NCBI GenBank assembly: GCA_044336815.1
Contig: JBIIOU010000110.1
Span: 1-6,640 of the forward strand
DNA length: 6,640 nucleotides
Origin: GCA-2737125 sp044336815
GTDB taxonomy: Bacteria > Actinomycetota > Actinomycetes > S36-B12
Direction: 5' to 3'
Shown here: one piece after another, positions 1 through 5,459 of the stretch
Layout: every line of letters begins with the position of its first letter
Position numbering within the stretch: position 1 is the first letter of the stretch
The notes under the pieces: generated by a model
Told to the model about the DNA's origin: nothing
What the model saw: only the letters and a program-made list of their open reading frames with translations
The model's database searches: none
Program-made: the position numbers and the translations under genes

Positions 1-184
1 TCTAGGCGGGCTAGGCACCATCTACGGCGCCATTGTTGGCGCCCTAGTAGTCGGGATGTTCGTGCAGTTGTCCACTTTGTTTATCCCCACCGAAATGAAG
101 ACCGTCGGTGCCCTGTTCTTGATGATCATCATTTTGCTGGTGCGACCACAGGGCATCCTTGGTCGTCGAGAGCGGGTGGGATAG
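1..184 (+). CDS. livH: LivH-type branched-chain amino acid ABC permease, C-terminal fragment
   Basis: Only the last 60 codons are inside the window; the reading frame begins at base 2 and ends at the TAG at 182-184, so the 5' end lies off the left edge. The visible peptide starts with LGGLGTIYGAIVGALVVG, the glycine-rich segment near the end of LivH permeases. It then has a last hydrophobic span (about visible residues 34-46, ALFLMIIILLV) and ends in RPQGILGRRERVG, the conserved cytoplasmic tail shared by LivH and LivM. By family knowledge it forms, with LivM, the membrane channel of a high-affinity importer for leucine, isoleucine, valine or related substrates. Only 3 nt separate its stop from the livM start, which supports one operon. 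The substrate cannot be fixed from this fragment; HAAT-family relatives also carry amides or urea. Confidence 0.9.
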   Translation, partial: LGGLGTIYGAIVGALVVGMFVQLSTLFIPTEMKTVGALFLMIIILLVRPQGILGRRERVG

Positions 185-187
185 CAC

Positions 188-1174
188 ATGGATTTCTCAT
201 TCGTACTAGGTCAATCAATCACCCAGGCCCTGGGTGTCACCGCGATCATCTACTGCCTGGCCGCTATGGGCCTGAACCTCCAGTTCGGCTATACCGGCCT
301 TCTTAACTTCGGGCAGGTGGCCTTCGCGGCAATTGGCGCCTACTCCATTGGTGTGGTCGTAATCAGTTTCGGTGCCAGCCTCTGGGCTGCGATCCCCATT
401 GGCTTAGTGGCTTCGGTGGCATTGGCCTTGGTCTTGGGTATTCCCACCCTGCGGCTTCGAGCCGACTATCTCGCAATTGTCACCATCGCAACCAGTGAAA
501 TCATTCGACTGCTCGTACGATCAATTGCACTCCGCGACACTTTCGGCGGCGCGAACGGGATCAACGGCAAAATGGGTCAGGCCTTCCATGACCTAAACCC
601 ATTCAGCGCTGATATTGATCTTCCGTTCTTGACTTGGACCCGTCAGGATCTTTGGGTGGTAACGGTCGGATGGTCGCTAATCGCCATATTCACTCTCGCT
701 ACTTGGCTGCTAGTTCGTAGCCCCTGGGGCCGGGTCGTTAAAGGTATCCGCGAGGACGAAAATGCGGTGGTATCGCTGGGTAAAAACGCCTACGTTTACA
801 AGATGCAAGCACTTATTTTGGGTGGCCTACTCGGTACGGTGGGTGGCATAGTTTGGGCCGTAGCGAAGCAATCGGTGCAACCCGATAACTTCGTACCGGA
901 TGTAACGTTCTTCTCTTACACCATCTTGCTGCTTGGTGGTGCTGCGCGAGTTTTCGGCCCTATCGTGGGTTCAATAATCTTCTGGTTCTTGCTGGTGTTC
1001 GTCGGTGAATTCTTGAACCAGTTGATTGCTGCTGGCTGGATTACCTTCTTGCTGCCGACCGATGTAGGCCCAATCCGCTTTATCCTGGTTGGCCTTGGTC
1101 TAATGGGCCTGATGATATTTAGACCACAAGGCATCTTCGGTGATAAACGAGAGTTGGCCCTTGATGCCCGCTAA
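188..1174 (+). CDS. livM: LivM-type branched-chain amino acid ABC transporter permease
   Basis: This 328-residue protein is a polytopic inner-membrane permease of the LivM family and would pair with LivH to form the translocation path. Most of its length is hydrophobic helices. Residues 28-46 carry the LivM hallmark with GLNLQFGYTGLLNFGQVAF, and residues 85-105 the IPTLRLRADYLAIVTI segment. The cytoplasmic coupling loop, equivalent to the EAA loop that contacts the ATPases, is about residues 179-205 (SPWGRVVKGIREDENAVVSLG). The tail contains RPQGIFG at 312-318. The length is normal for the shorter, non-enterobacterial LivM proteins. The ATG at 188 is preceded by a GGTGGGA-like Shine-Dalgarno at 175-181, inside the end of livH. 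The 3' end overlaps the preferred livG start by 11 nt, so translation is probably coupled. Nothing is truncated or unusual. Confidence 0.95.
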   Translation: MDFSFVLGQSITQALGVTAIIYCLAAMGLNLQFGYTGLLNFGQVAFAAIGAYSIGVVVISFGASLWAAIPIGLVASVALALVLGIPTLRLRADYLAIVTIATSEIIRLLVRSIALRDTFGGANGINGKMGQAFHDLNPFSADIDLPFLTWTRQDLWVVTVGWSLIAIFTLATWLLVRSPWGRVVKGIREDENAVVSLGKNAYVYKMQALILGGLLGTVGGIVWAVAKQSVQPDNFVPDVTFFSYTILLLGGAARVFGPIVGSIIFWFLLVFVGEFLNQLIAAGWITFLLPTDVGPIRFILVGLGLMGLMIFRPQGIFGDKRELALDAR

Positions 1175-2054
1175 CGGCCAACGTGCCCTCGAGGCCCAGT
1201 CTGCACTCGCCACTGTGCCGCGAGTACCTGGTGCACCCAAACCTGATCCCATCTTGGTAGCGACTTCAATCGTGCGCCGTTTCGGCGGCCTTTCAGCCGT
1301 TGACGTCGCCCATGTCGAAGTTCAGCGCGGGTCGATTACCGCGCTCATCGGCCCCAACGGCGCCGGAAAGACCACATTCTTCAACCTGTTAACCGGATTC
1401 GACGCTCCCGATGAGGGCGCTTGGTCTTTCAATGGCAGATCCATGGGCCGACTGTCCCCGTATCGGGTAGCCCGTCTAGGAATGGTCCGTACCTTCCAGC
1501 TCACCAAGGCGCTGAACCGCCTCCGGGTAATCGACAATATGTTGCTAGGCGCCAAGGGCCAACGTGGTGAACATTTGTGGGCTTCGATTTTCCCCTTCCT
1601 CTGGCGCAGCCAGGAAGCCAAGAACACCGAACGTGCCGATGTGTTGCTCAAACGATTTAGCCTTGATGCCAAACGTGGCGATTTCGCCGGTTCACTATCT
1701 GGCGGACAACGCAAATTGCTCGAGATGGCCCGCGCTTTAATGTCGGAGCCCGAACTCATTATGTTAGATGAGCCAATGGCTGGTGTGAACCCAGCCTTAA
1801 CCCAGAGCCTGCTTCAGCACATCAAAATGATTCGCGAGGAAGGCTCGACCGTGCTTTTCGTTGAGCATGACATGGATATGGTCCATGACATCAGCGACTG
1901 GGTAATAGTCATGGCCCAAGGCAAGATTATCGCCGAGGGGCCTCCGGGCGACGTCATGAAGAACCCTGAAGTTATTGACGCCTATCTCGGCTCCCACCAC
2001 GAGAAGGCGCTCACTGAATCTGGCGAATCCCTGACGACGGGAGAGAACAAGTGA
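1164..2054 (+). CDS. livG: LivG-type branched-chain amino acid ABC transporter ATP-binding protein
   Basis: This is a cytoplasmic ATPase that powers the importer as a dimer with LivF. With the ATG at 1164 it is 296 residues. Visible motifs are Walker A GPNGAGKTT (63-71), the Q-loop glutamine at 112 in RTFQ, signature LSGGQ (178-182), Walker B LIMLDEP (198-204, catalytic Glu203) and switch His235 in VEHD. The segment MAGVNPAL after Walker B and the C-terminal EVIDAYLG are typical of LivG. About 30 residues precede the ABC fold, a modest extension over common LivG proteins. The start is uncertain. An in-frame GTG at 1140 would add 8 residues and has AAGG at 1128-1131, while ATG 1164 has GAGAG at 1149-1153; I prefer the ATG because it shortens the overlap with livM. 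The stop overlaps livF by 4 nt (GTGA). Confidence 0.95.
   Translation: MPANGQRALEAQSALATVPRVPGAPKPDPILVATSIVRRFGGLSAVDVAHVEVQRGSITALIGPNGAGKTTFFNLLTGFDAPDEGAWSFNGRSMGRLSPYRVARLGMVRTFQLTKALNRLRVIDNMLLGAKGQRGEHLWASIFPFLWRSQEAKNTERADVLLKRFSLDAKRGDFAGSLSGGQRKLLEMARALMSEPELIMLDEPMAGVNPALTQSLLQHIKMIREEGSTVLFVEHDMDMVHDISDWVIVMAQGKIIAEGPPGDVMKNPEVIDAYLGSHHEKALTESGESLTTGENK
2039..2045 (+). promoter_or_regulatory. Shine-Dalgarno that fixes the GTG start of livF
   Basis: The purine run GGGAGAG ends 5 nt before the GTG at 2051, within the last codons of livG. This matters because livF has no other usable start codon before its ABC domain, so the site confirms both the GTG start and the 4-nt GTGA overlap with the livG stop. 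Confidence 0.7.
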
Positions 2055-2917
2055 GTTTCCTCGAGCCCAGTGACCTACCGGCCACCGGTAGCCCCGATGA
2101 CCTAAAAGAATTCACCGCAGAACTCAATCTCGATGCGTCCAGGCAAACCCGCGGCCATGAAGCGAGTATCGAGCAGCAGCACGCCTCCGAGGCCGTCGGA
2201 GCCCTAATCCGGGCCGATAACCTCATTGCCGGTTATTTCCCCGGGGTAAACATTCTCAACGGTTCAGACCTCTATGCCAAGGAGGGCGAACTTGTCGGCA
2301 TCATCGGCCCTAACGGCGCCGGTAAGTCGACCCTATTGAAGGCCCTTTTCGGGCTGGTGAATGTGACTTCAGGCGCAGTGCTCCTCCGCGACGAGGACAT
2401 AACCAACCTACGGGCCGATCAGCTCGTTAAGCGCGGTGTCGGATTTGTGCCGCAGAACAACAACGTCTTCCCTTCGCTCACCATCGAGGAGAACATGCAG
2501 ATGGGTGCCTATCAGGACCCGAAGTCCTTTAAAGAACGCTTTGAGGCGGTTACAGAACTATTTCCGGCGCTCGGCACGCGGCGTAAGCAGCGCACCGGGT
2601 CGCTTTCAGGTGGCGAGCGTCAAATGGTTGCCATGGGTCGAGCGCTGATGATGGCCCCCAGCGTGCTGCTACTTGATGAGCCAAGCGCTGGGCTCAGCCC
2701 AGCGCTCCAAGACGAGGTTTTTGTGCGAGTCAAAGGCATCAATGCATCGGGTGTCACGGTAATCATCGTTGAGCAAAATGCCCGGCGCTGCCTGCAGATT
2801 GTCGACCGTGGGTATGTACTGGATCAGGGTAAGAACGCCTATACCGGCACGGGAGCCTCTTTGGCCAACGACCCAAAGGTGATTGAGCTTTACCTCGGCA
2901 CCCTTGCCAAGGCTTAG
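2051..2917 (+). CDS. livF: LivF-type branched-chain amino acid ABC transporter ATP-binding protein
   Basis: This is the second ATPase of the importer, 288 residues. Motifs are Walker A GPNGAGKST (86-94), Q-loop Gln135 in VPQNNNVF, signature LSGGE (185-189), Walker B VLLLDEP (205-211, Glu210) and VEQN (240-243). In that last motif Gln242 takes the place of the switch histidine, as is usual in LivF. The segment PQNNNVFPSLTIEENM and the PSAGLSP after Walker B also separate LivF from LivG. The unusual part is residues 1-51, an acidic, Ser/Ala/Gln-rich stretch before the fold starts at LIRADNLIAGY. Common LivF proteins are about 235 residues and lack it. There is no in-frame ATG, GTG or TTG between 2051 and the ABC domain, so the extension appears real. 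It has no motif I recognise and looks disordered. livF is the last gene of the operon. Confidence 0.95.
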   Translation: MSFLEPSDLPATGSPDDLKEFTAELNLDASRQTRGHEASIEQQHASEAVGALIRADNLIAGYFPGVNILNGSDLYAKEGELVGIIGPNGAGKSTLLKALFGLVNVTSGAVLLRDEDITNLRADQLVKRGVGFVPQNNNVFPSLTIEENMQMGAYQDPKSFKERFEAVTELFPALGTRRKQRTGSLSGGERQMVAMGRALMMAPSVLLLDEPSAGLSPALQDEVFVRVKGINASGVTVIIVEQNARRCLQIVDRGYVLDQGKNAYTGTGASLANDPKVIELYLGTLAKA

Positions 2918-2964
2918 TCAGCTTTCGCCACCTCCACCAGAGCCAAGCCACCGCATCCGTGAGT

Positions 2965-3023
2965 GCGCACGTTTTTGTCGCGTAAACCCCAATTTGTGTT
3001 GATTTCACGACCAAAACGTGCGC
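2965..3023. repeat. Long imperfect inverted repeat downstream of livF
   Basis: The left arm GCGCACGTTTTTGTCG (2965-2980) is the reverse complement of the right arm CGACCAAAACGTGCGC (3008-3023) at 15 of 16 positions, with a 27-nt AT-richer loop between them. Two G-T pairs could extend the base of the stem. It lies 48 nt after the livF stop. It could act as an mRNA 3'-end stem for the liv operon, a dispersed intergenic repeat or a protein-binding site. No clean T-tract follows the right arm on the + strand, so a simple intrinsic terminator is not demonstrated. The repeat is directly visible; its role is unknown. Confidence 0.6.
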
Positions 3024-3063
3024 GTTCAGCGCAGTTGCTGTTTTGCATCTTTACACCAATAAA

Positions 3064-3105
3064 AAGTAGTTGGGCCCCCTCCCGAAGGAGAGGGCCCAAC
3101 TACTT
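3064..3105 (-). terminator. Strong intrinsic terminator of the livK-like gene, possibly bidirectional
   Basis: The two arms (3064-3082 and 3087-3105) form a 19-bp stem with one C-A mismatch, at 3078/3091, around a 4-nt CGAA loop. The core is GGGCCC pairing with itself. Read on the - strand, the hairpin is followed by a T-run opposite the A-run 3061-3065, the first bases of which lie just outside the stem, giving the classic intrinsic terminator form for the gene ending at 3142. On the + strand the bases after the stem (AACAATTTAC) are only weakly U-rich. It may also stop readthrough from livF, less efficiently. Confidence 0.85.
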
Positions 3106-3117
3106 AACAATTTACTG

Positions 3118-3151
3118 CCTTACGGCAGTTTGCTGCTGGCCTTACGGCAGT
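3118..3151. repeat. Direct repeat across the end of the livK-like gene
   Basis: CCTTACGGCAGT occurs at 3118-3129 and again at 3140-3151, a 22-bp period. The right copy contains the stop codon of the binding-protein gene (TTA at 3142-3144 on the + strand) and its last codons. The left copy is non-coding and, with flanking bases, forms a 6-bp hairpin ACTGCC-TTAC-GGCAGT (3114-3129). The simplest reading is a local duplication of the gene end. Confidence 0.65.
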
Positions 3152-4479
3152 GGCACCTCAGCGGTAACCTTGCCGATTTCTTCGAATGCATCATTCGCTG
3201 TGTAGGTGTTGATAGAAATCGTTGCTGATGCAGGATCGCCGTACTGGTTGAAGTCCAGCGGTCCGGTTACACCATTGAAGTCGATTTCTGTGCCCGCCTG
3301 GATAAGCGCTAAGCAGTCTGCATACGTGGTGCAGGCCTCGCCACCGTTGCCGGCAACATCAGCGAGCGCAGCCGCAATGGCCGTGCCAGTGGCGCAGCCT
3401 GCAACGTTCGCAGCAAGGGCCACCACGACGGTAGCGTCATATGCTTGAGCGCCGTAGGTGAAGTCGGTCAGTGCGGGATCAACCGTGAGGAGCATGTCGT
3501 TGAACGCGGTGAGATCGGCCTCGCCGGACGGAACCGTGGCGATAACACCCTTCATCGTGTTCTTCGGGAACTCCTTGTAGGCCTCGGTAGAGATGTTTCC
3601 ATCAACTAGGTAGACCTGCTGATCCTTCGGGCCAACACCCTGCTTGATCATTTCCTGGAGTAGCTTGACGGACTCTTCGAAACCAATCACGACGACTGCC
3701 TCAGGGGCACCGGCCTTGATCTCTGCAACCTCTGCATCAAAGGTTGTTGCTTCTGGGTCGTAGAGCAGTTCACTGGTAACTGTGCCACCGGCCTCGGTGA
3801 AGTTCTTGGAGAAAGCCTTCTCCAAGCCCTCGCCGTATGCGTCTTGACGGGCAATAACCGCTGCCTTGGTGATGCCTGAGTCAATTGCGGTCGAAGCAAG
3901 AATCGCACCCTGGAGCGCATCAGATGGAGCAACGCGCCAGTACAAGCCATTGTCCTCGTAAGTTGTCAGTGCTGGTGAAGTGTTTGCTGGCGAGATCATC
4001 AAGGCACCCTGTGAGGTGATCTTGTCGATAACCGTCAACGAGACACCCGATGAGGCTGCACCGATGATGACCTGGGCACCCTGTGAAAGTGCTGCATCAG
4101 TCGTCTGGGTTGCGATATCGGTCGAGGTATCGCCCGAGTCGCCATCGATATTGACCATTGGTGCGCCAAGTACGCCACCGGCGGCATTGATCTCATCGAC
4201 TGCCATTTTGACGCCCGCGAACTCGGGTGGGCCGAGGAAGGCAAGGCTACCCGTGGCCGGCAACAAAGTACCGGTGATCAGGGTTGGGGCCGTGCACTCT
4301 GCTGCCGCTGGCTCTGAGGCGGGCGCCTCCGAGGCTGCTGGCGCTTCACTTGCAGGTGCTTCACTTGCTGCTGGTGCGGCACTGGATTCGGTGCTCGTCG
4401 TAGACCCACCGCATGCGGCGAGACCAAGCGAAACAACTCCCAGCACGGCGGCCGATTTGATGACCATTGTGCGCTTCAT
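3142..4479 (-). CDS. livK: LivK-like substrate-binding lipoprotein of the branched-chain amino acid ABC importer
   Basis: This 445-residue protein is an extracytoplasmic solute receptor of the type I periplasmic-binding fold (Peripla_BP_6/LivK family), expected to deliver amino acids to LivHMGF. Residues 1-22 are a lipoprotein signal (MKRTMVIKSAAVLGVVSLGL) with lipobox LAAC at 20-23, so Cys23 should be lipidated and anchor it to the membrane. Residues 25-60 are an Ala/Ser/Glu/Pro-rich linker. The receptor domain begins near ITGTLLPATGSLAFLGPPEFAGVKMAVDEINAAGG, with later family motifs such as VIIGAASSGVSLTVIDKI and GLYWRVAPSDALQGA. After the lipid Cys there is one Cys at 62 and three near the C-terminus, possible disulfides. 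I chose ATG 4479 over an upstream in-frame start at 4533, because it follows AAGGAG and begins the signal peptide directly. It is convergent to livHMGF and codirectional with pdtaR. Substrate specificity is inferred. Confidence 0.92.
   Translation of the reverse strand: MKRTMVIKSAAVLGVVSLGLAACGGSTTSTESSAAPAASEAPASEAPAASEAPASEPAAAECTAPTLITGTLLPATGSLAFLGPPEFAGVKMAVDEINAAGGVLGAPMVNIDGDSGDTSTDIATQTTDAALSQGAQVIIGAASSGVSLTVIDKITSQGALMISPANTSPALTTYEDNGLYWRVAPSDALQGAILASTAIDSGITKAAVIARQDAYGEGLEKAFSKNFTEAGGTVTSELLYDPEATTFDAEVAEIKAGAPEAVVVIGFEESVKLLQEMIKQGVGPKDQQVYLVDGNISTEAYKEFPKNTMKGVIATVPSGEADLTAFNDMLLTVDPALTDFTYGAQAYDATVVVALAANVAGCATGTAIAAALADVAGNGGEACTTYADCLALIQAGTEIDFNGVTGPLDFNQYGDPASATISINTYTANDAFEEIGKVTAEVPLP
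4300..4392 (-). repeat. Low-complexity linker repeat in the LivK-like lipoprotein
   Basis: Codons 30-60 encode imperfect tandem ASEAP units (AASEAP, ASEAP, AASEAP, ASEP) between the lipid-anchored cysteine and the folded receptor domain. On the DNA this shows as repeated GCTTCACTTGC-like words on the + strand. Such linkers are common tethers in actinobacterial surface lipoproteins. Repeat number is likely to vary between strains. Confidence 0.7.
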
Positions 4480-4483
4480 GCAT

Positions 4484-4489
4484 CTCCTT
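4484..4489 (-). promoter_or_regulatory. Shine-Dalgarno deciding the livK start
   Basis: AAGGAG on the - strand lies 4 nt before the ATG at 4479. The spacing is on the short side but the match is strong, and the next in-frame ATG (4467) would cut into the signal peptide. It therefore favours 4479 over the upstream start at 4533. Confidence 0.75.
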
Positions 4490-4491
4490 GA

Positions 4492-4501
4492 TTCCATGGA
4501 A
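4492..4501. promoter_or_regulatory. Perfect 10-bp palindrome beside the livK ribosome binding site
   Basis: TTCCATGGAA is a perfect palindrome ending 2 bp from the Shine-Dalgarno of the binding-protein gene. It could be part of an operator or a small structure occluding the ribosome site, but a 10-bp palindrome may also arise by chance. No known consensus is recognised. Confidence 0.25.
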
Positions 4502-4506
4502 ATTGA

Positions 4507-4579
4507 CGGCGAATGCCGACACATTCGTTCCACCTTACTTTGTCCACCATTCGTTGGGAAATTGAGACTCCAGATAGTC
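4507..4579 (-). other. Candidate structured leader RNA between pdtaR and livK
   Basis: On the - strand this stretch contains GACT-ATCTGG-AGTC (4579-4566) and CGAATG-TGTCGG-CATTCG (4527-4510), two perfect stems each closing a 6-nt loop. An alternative stem CGGC-ATTC-GCCG (4518-4507) is incompatible with the second hairpin. The word AACGAATG is repeated in direct orientation at 4555-4548 and 4529-4522. Paired hexaloop hairpins are the general form of RNAs bound by ANTAR proteins, and the neighbouring gene encodes one. However, the known loops have A at position 1 and G at position 4; these loops are ATCTGG and TGTCGG, so the consensus is not met. The structures are visible; a regulatory role is speculative. 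Confidence 0.3.
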
Positions 4580-4580
4580 G

Positions 4581-4595
4581 CCGGTTTGTAACCGG
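4581..4595 (-). terminator. Small hairpin just after pdtaR, weak terminator candidate
   Basis: CCGGTT-ACA-AACCGG is a perfect 6-bp stem with a 3-nt loop starting 5 nt after the pdtaR stop codon on the - strand. No U-tract follows, so it is not a convincing intrinsic terminator. It could protect the pdtaR mRNA end, attenuate readthrough into livK, or belong to the same leader as the downstream hairpins. Confidence 0.35.
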
Positions 4596-4599
4596 ACCG

Positions 4600-5217
4600 T
4601 TATCTTGTTGGTTTTGGGCCGGCAATTGCCGTATCAGCGAGTACCCGCGCCGATACTTCAGCCAATGTCAACCGACCGTCGGTCGCTTGGCGTCGAAGCC
4701 AGGTAAATGCTGCCGCTTCGGTTAGTCCCAGTTCGCTTTGGAGCCAGACTTTGGCCCGTTCCACCACCTCGCGGGCTGCCACCCGCTCCTGCAAATTGGC
4801 AACTTGGGCTTCTAACTCCTGCAACTGCGCCCATCGAGCTATCGCCAACTCAATCGCCGGGGTGAGATCACTGGCACCAAACGGCTTTACCAGGTAGCCC
4901 AAAGCCCCAGCCGATGCCGCTTTTGCTACCACTTCGGCCTGGCTAAAGGCCGTCACCATGACCACCGGTGCCAATTTGGCGGCCACGATCTCCTCGGCCG
5001 CACTAAGTCCATCGCGAATTGGCATGGCTACGTCCAAAAACACCACGTCCGGGCTTAGCCTGCGGGCCAAAGCCACCGCCTGCTCCCCATCACCGGCCTG
5101 CCCAACCACCTCATAGCCGAGCTCGCCAAGCATCTCGACTAAATCCATCCGAATCAATGCTTCATCCTCGGCGACCACGACGGTGCGGGGGGTTAGCGAC
5201 ACGTCACTAGCGGCCAT
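4600..5217 (-). CDS. pdtaR: PdtaR-like two-component response regulator with ANTAR RNA-binding domain
   Basis: This 205-residue cytoplasmic protein has an N-terminal receiver domain (about 11-125) and a C-terminal ANTAR domain (about 140-195), joined by a coiled-coil-prone helix (about 125-148, WAQLQELEAQVANLQERV). Receiver residues are all present: acidic pocket Glu17/Asp18, phospho-acceptor Asp62 in VVFLDVAMP, Thr89 in MVTAF and Lys111 in LVKPF. The stretches AEDEALIRMDL, VTAFSQ, YLVKPF and AIELAIAR closely resemble Mycobacterium tuberculosis Rv1626 (PdtaR) from memory. PdtaR is phosphorylated by kinase PdtaS and acts as a transcription antiterminator on structured RNAs; no kinase gene is in the window. 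It lies 120 nt upstream of the livK-like gene on the same strand. I recall regulators of this type beside branched-chain transporter genes in other actinobacteria (Streptomyces), so the linkage may be conserved. No good Shine-Dalgarno precedes the ATG, so a leaderless mRNA is possible. Confidence 0.93.
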   Translation of the reverse strand: MAASDVSLTPRTVVVAEDEALIRMDLVEMLGELGYEVVGQAGDGEQAVALARRLSPDVVFLDVAMPIRDGLSAAEEIVAAKLAPVVMVTAFSQAEVVAKAASAGALGYLVKPFGASDLTPAIELAIARWAQLQELEAQVANLQERVAAREVVERAKVWLQSELGLTEAAAFTWLRRQATDGRLTLAEVSARVLADTAIAGPKPTR

Positions 5218-5223
5218 AGTTAA

Positions 5224-5229
5224 ACCATA
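5224..5229 (-). promoter_or_regulatory. Possible -10 element for leaderless pdtaR
   Basis: On the - strand TATGGT ends 6 nt before the A of the pdtaR ATG, so transcription would begin at or next to the start codon. There is no recognisable Shine-Dalgarno, and leaderless mRNAs are common in actinobacteria. No convincing -35 hexamer is seen, so this rests on one hexamer and spacing. Confidence 0.35.
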
Positions 5230-5241
5230 GTTACGCGGCTA

Positions 5242-5269
5242 ATGACCCCGGCGGTGGACCGGCTACTCT
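5242..5269 (+). promoter_or_regulatory. Candidate sigma70-type promoter of the tRNA gene
   Basis: A -35-like ATGACC (5242-5247, four of six bases as in TTGACA) and a -10-like TACTCT (5264-5269) are separated by 16 bp. Initiation would fall about 5276, a few bases before the mature tRNA 5' end at 5279, which fits a very short precursor leader. It shares the 61-bp divergent gap with the pdtaR start. Confidence 0.4.
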
Positions 5270-5278
5270 TGGCTCTGC

Positions 5279-5352
5279 GCCCCGGTACCCCAACCGGCAG
5301 AGGGAGCCGACTCAAACTCGGTCCAGTGTGAGTTCAAATCTCACTCGGGGCA
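5279..5352 (+). tRNA. tRNA with anticodon CAA (Leu), unusual class I form with short variable loop
   Basis: The 74-nt sequence folds as a full cloverleaf. The acceptor stem is GCCCCGG/TCGGGGC (one G-T pair), followed by T8 A9 and a D-arm with CCC/GGG and G18G19 in the loop. The anticodon stem GCCGA/TCGGT encloses loop CTCAAAC with T33 and anticodon CAA at 5313-5315. The T-stem GTGAG/CTCAC carries loop TTCAAAT, and the discriminator is A5352. CCA is not encoded (CAC follows). Anticodon CAA reads UUG, and A73 agrees with leucine identity. The variable region is only CCAGT (5323-5327), whereas bacterial tRNA-Leu normally has a long variable arm and about 85 nt. The D-stem is irregular, with one base more than the standard spacing allows. 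It may be a specialised tRNA, possibly with a non-canonical role or charging. The fold is strong, the amino acid uncertain. Confidence 0.85.
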
Positions 5353-5459
5353 CACACATAAATACGCAACCACCCTTCCAGCGATGGCCTCACTAGTGCT
5401 AGCACAAGAAATGCCCAGAGTGCCGCAAGACCGACTCCTCGATCGACATAAGAAGCGTG

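Noticed and set aside
1322..1759. 145-codon - strand open frame inside livG
   Set aside because: Shadow of the livG ATPase motifs in the opposite strand; no independent support.
4480..4533. Upstream in-frame start that would lengthen the livK-like protein by 18 residues
   Set aside because: The extra residues would precede a perfect lipoprotein signal peptide, and the ATG at 4479 has its own AAGGAG.
4510..4579. Canonical tandem ANTAR target RNA
   Set aside because: Two 6-nt-loop hairpins exist, but neither loop has A at position 1 together with G at position 4, so I do not call a canonical motif.
3980..4591. Long open frame on the + strand opposite livK
   Set aside because: Antisense to a well-supported lipoprotein gene; its composition mirrors that gene and it contains no recognisable domain.
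5391..5405. Overlapping palindromes CACTAGTG and GTGCTAGCAC between the tRNA and the peroxiredoxin gene
   Set aside because: Short and without a T-tract or known consensus; could be chance. The 107-bp convergent gap (5353-5459) otherwise shows nothing I can name.
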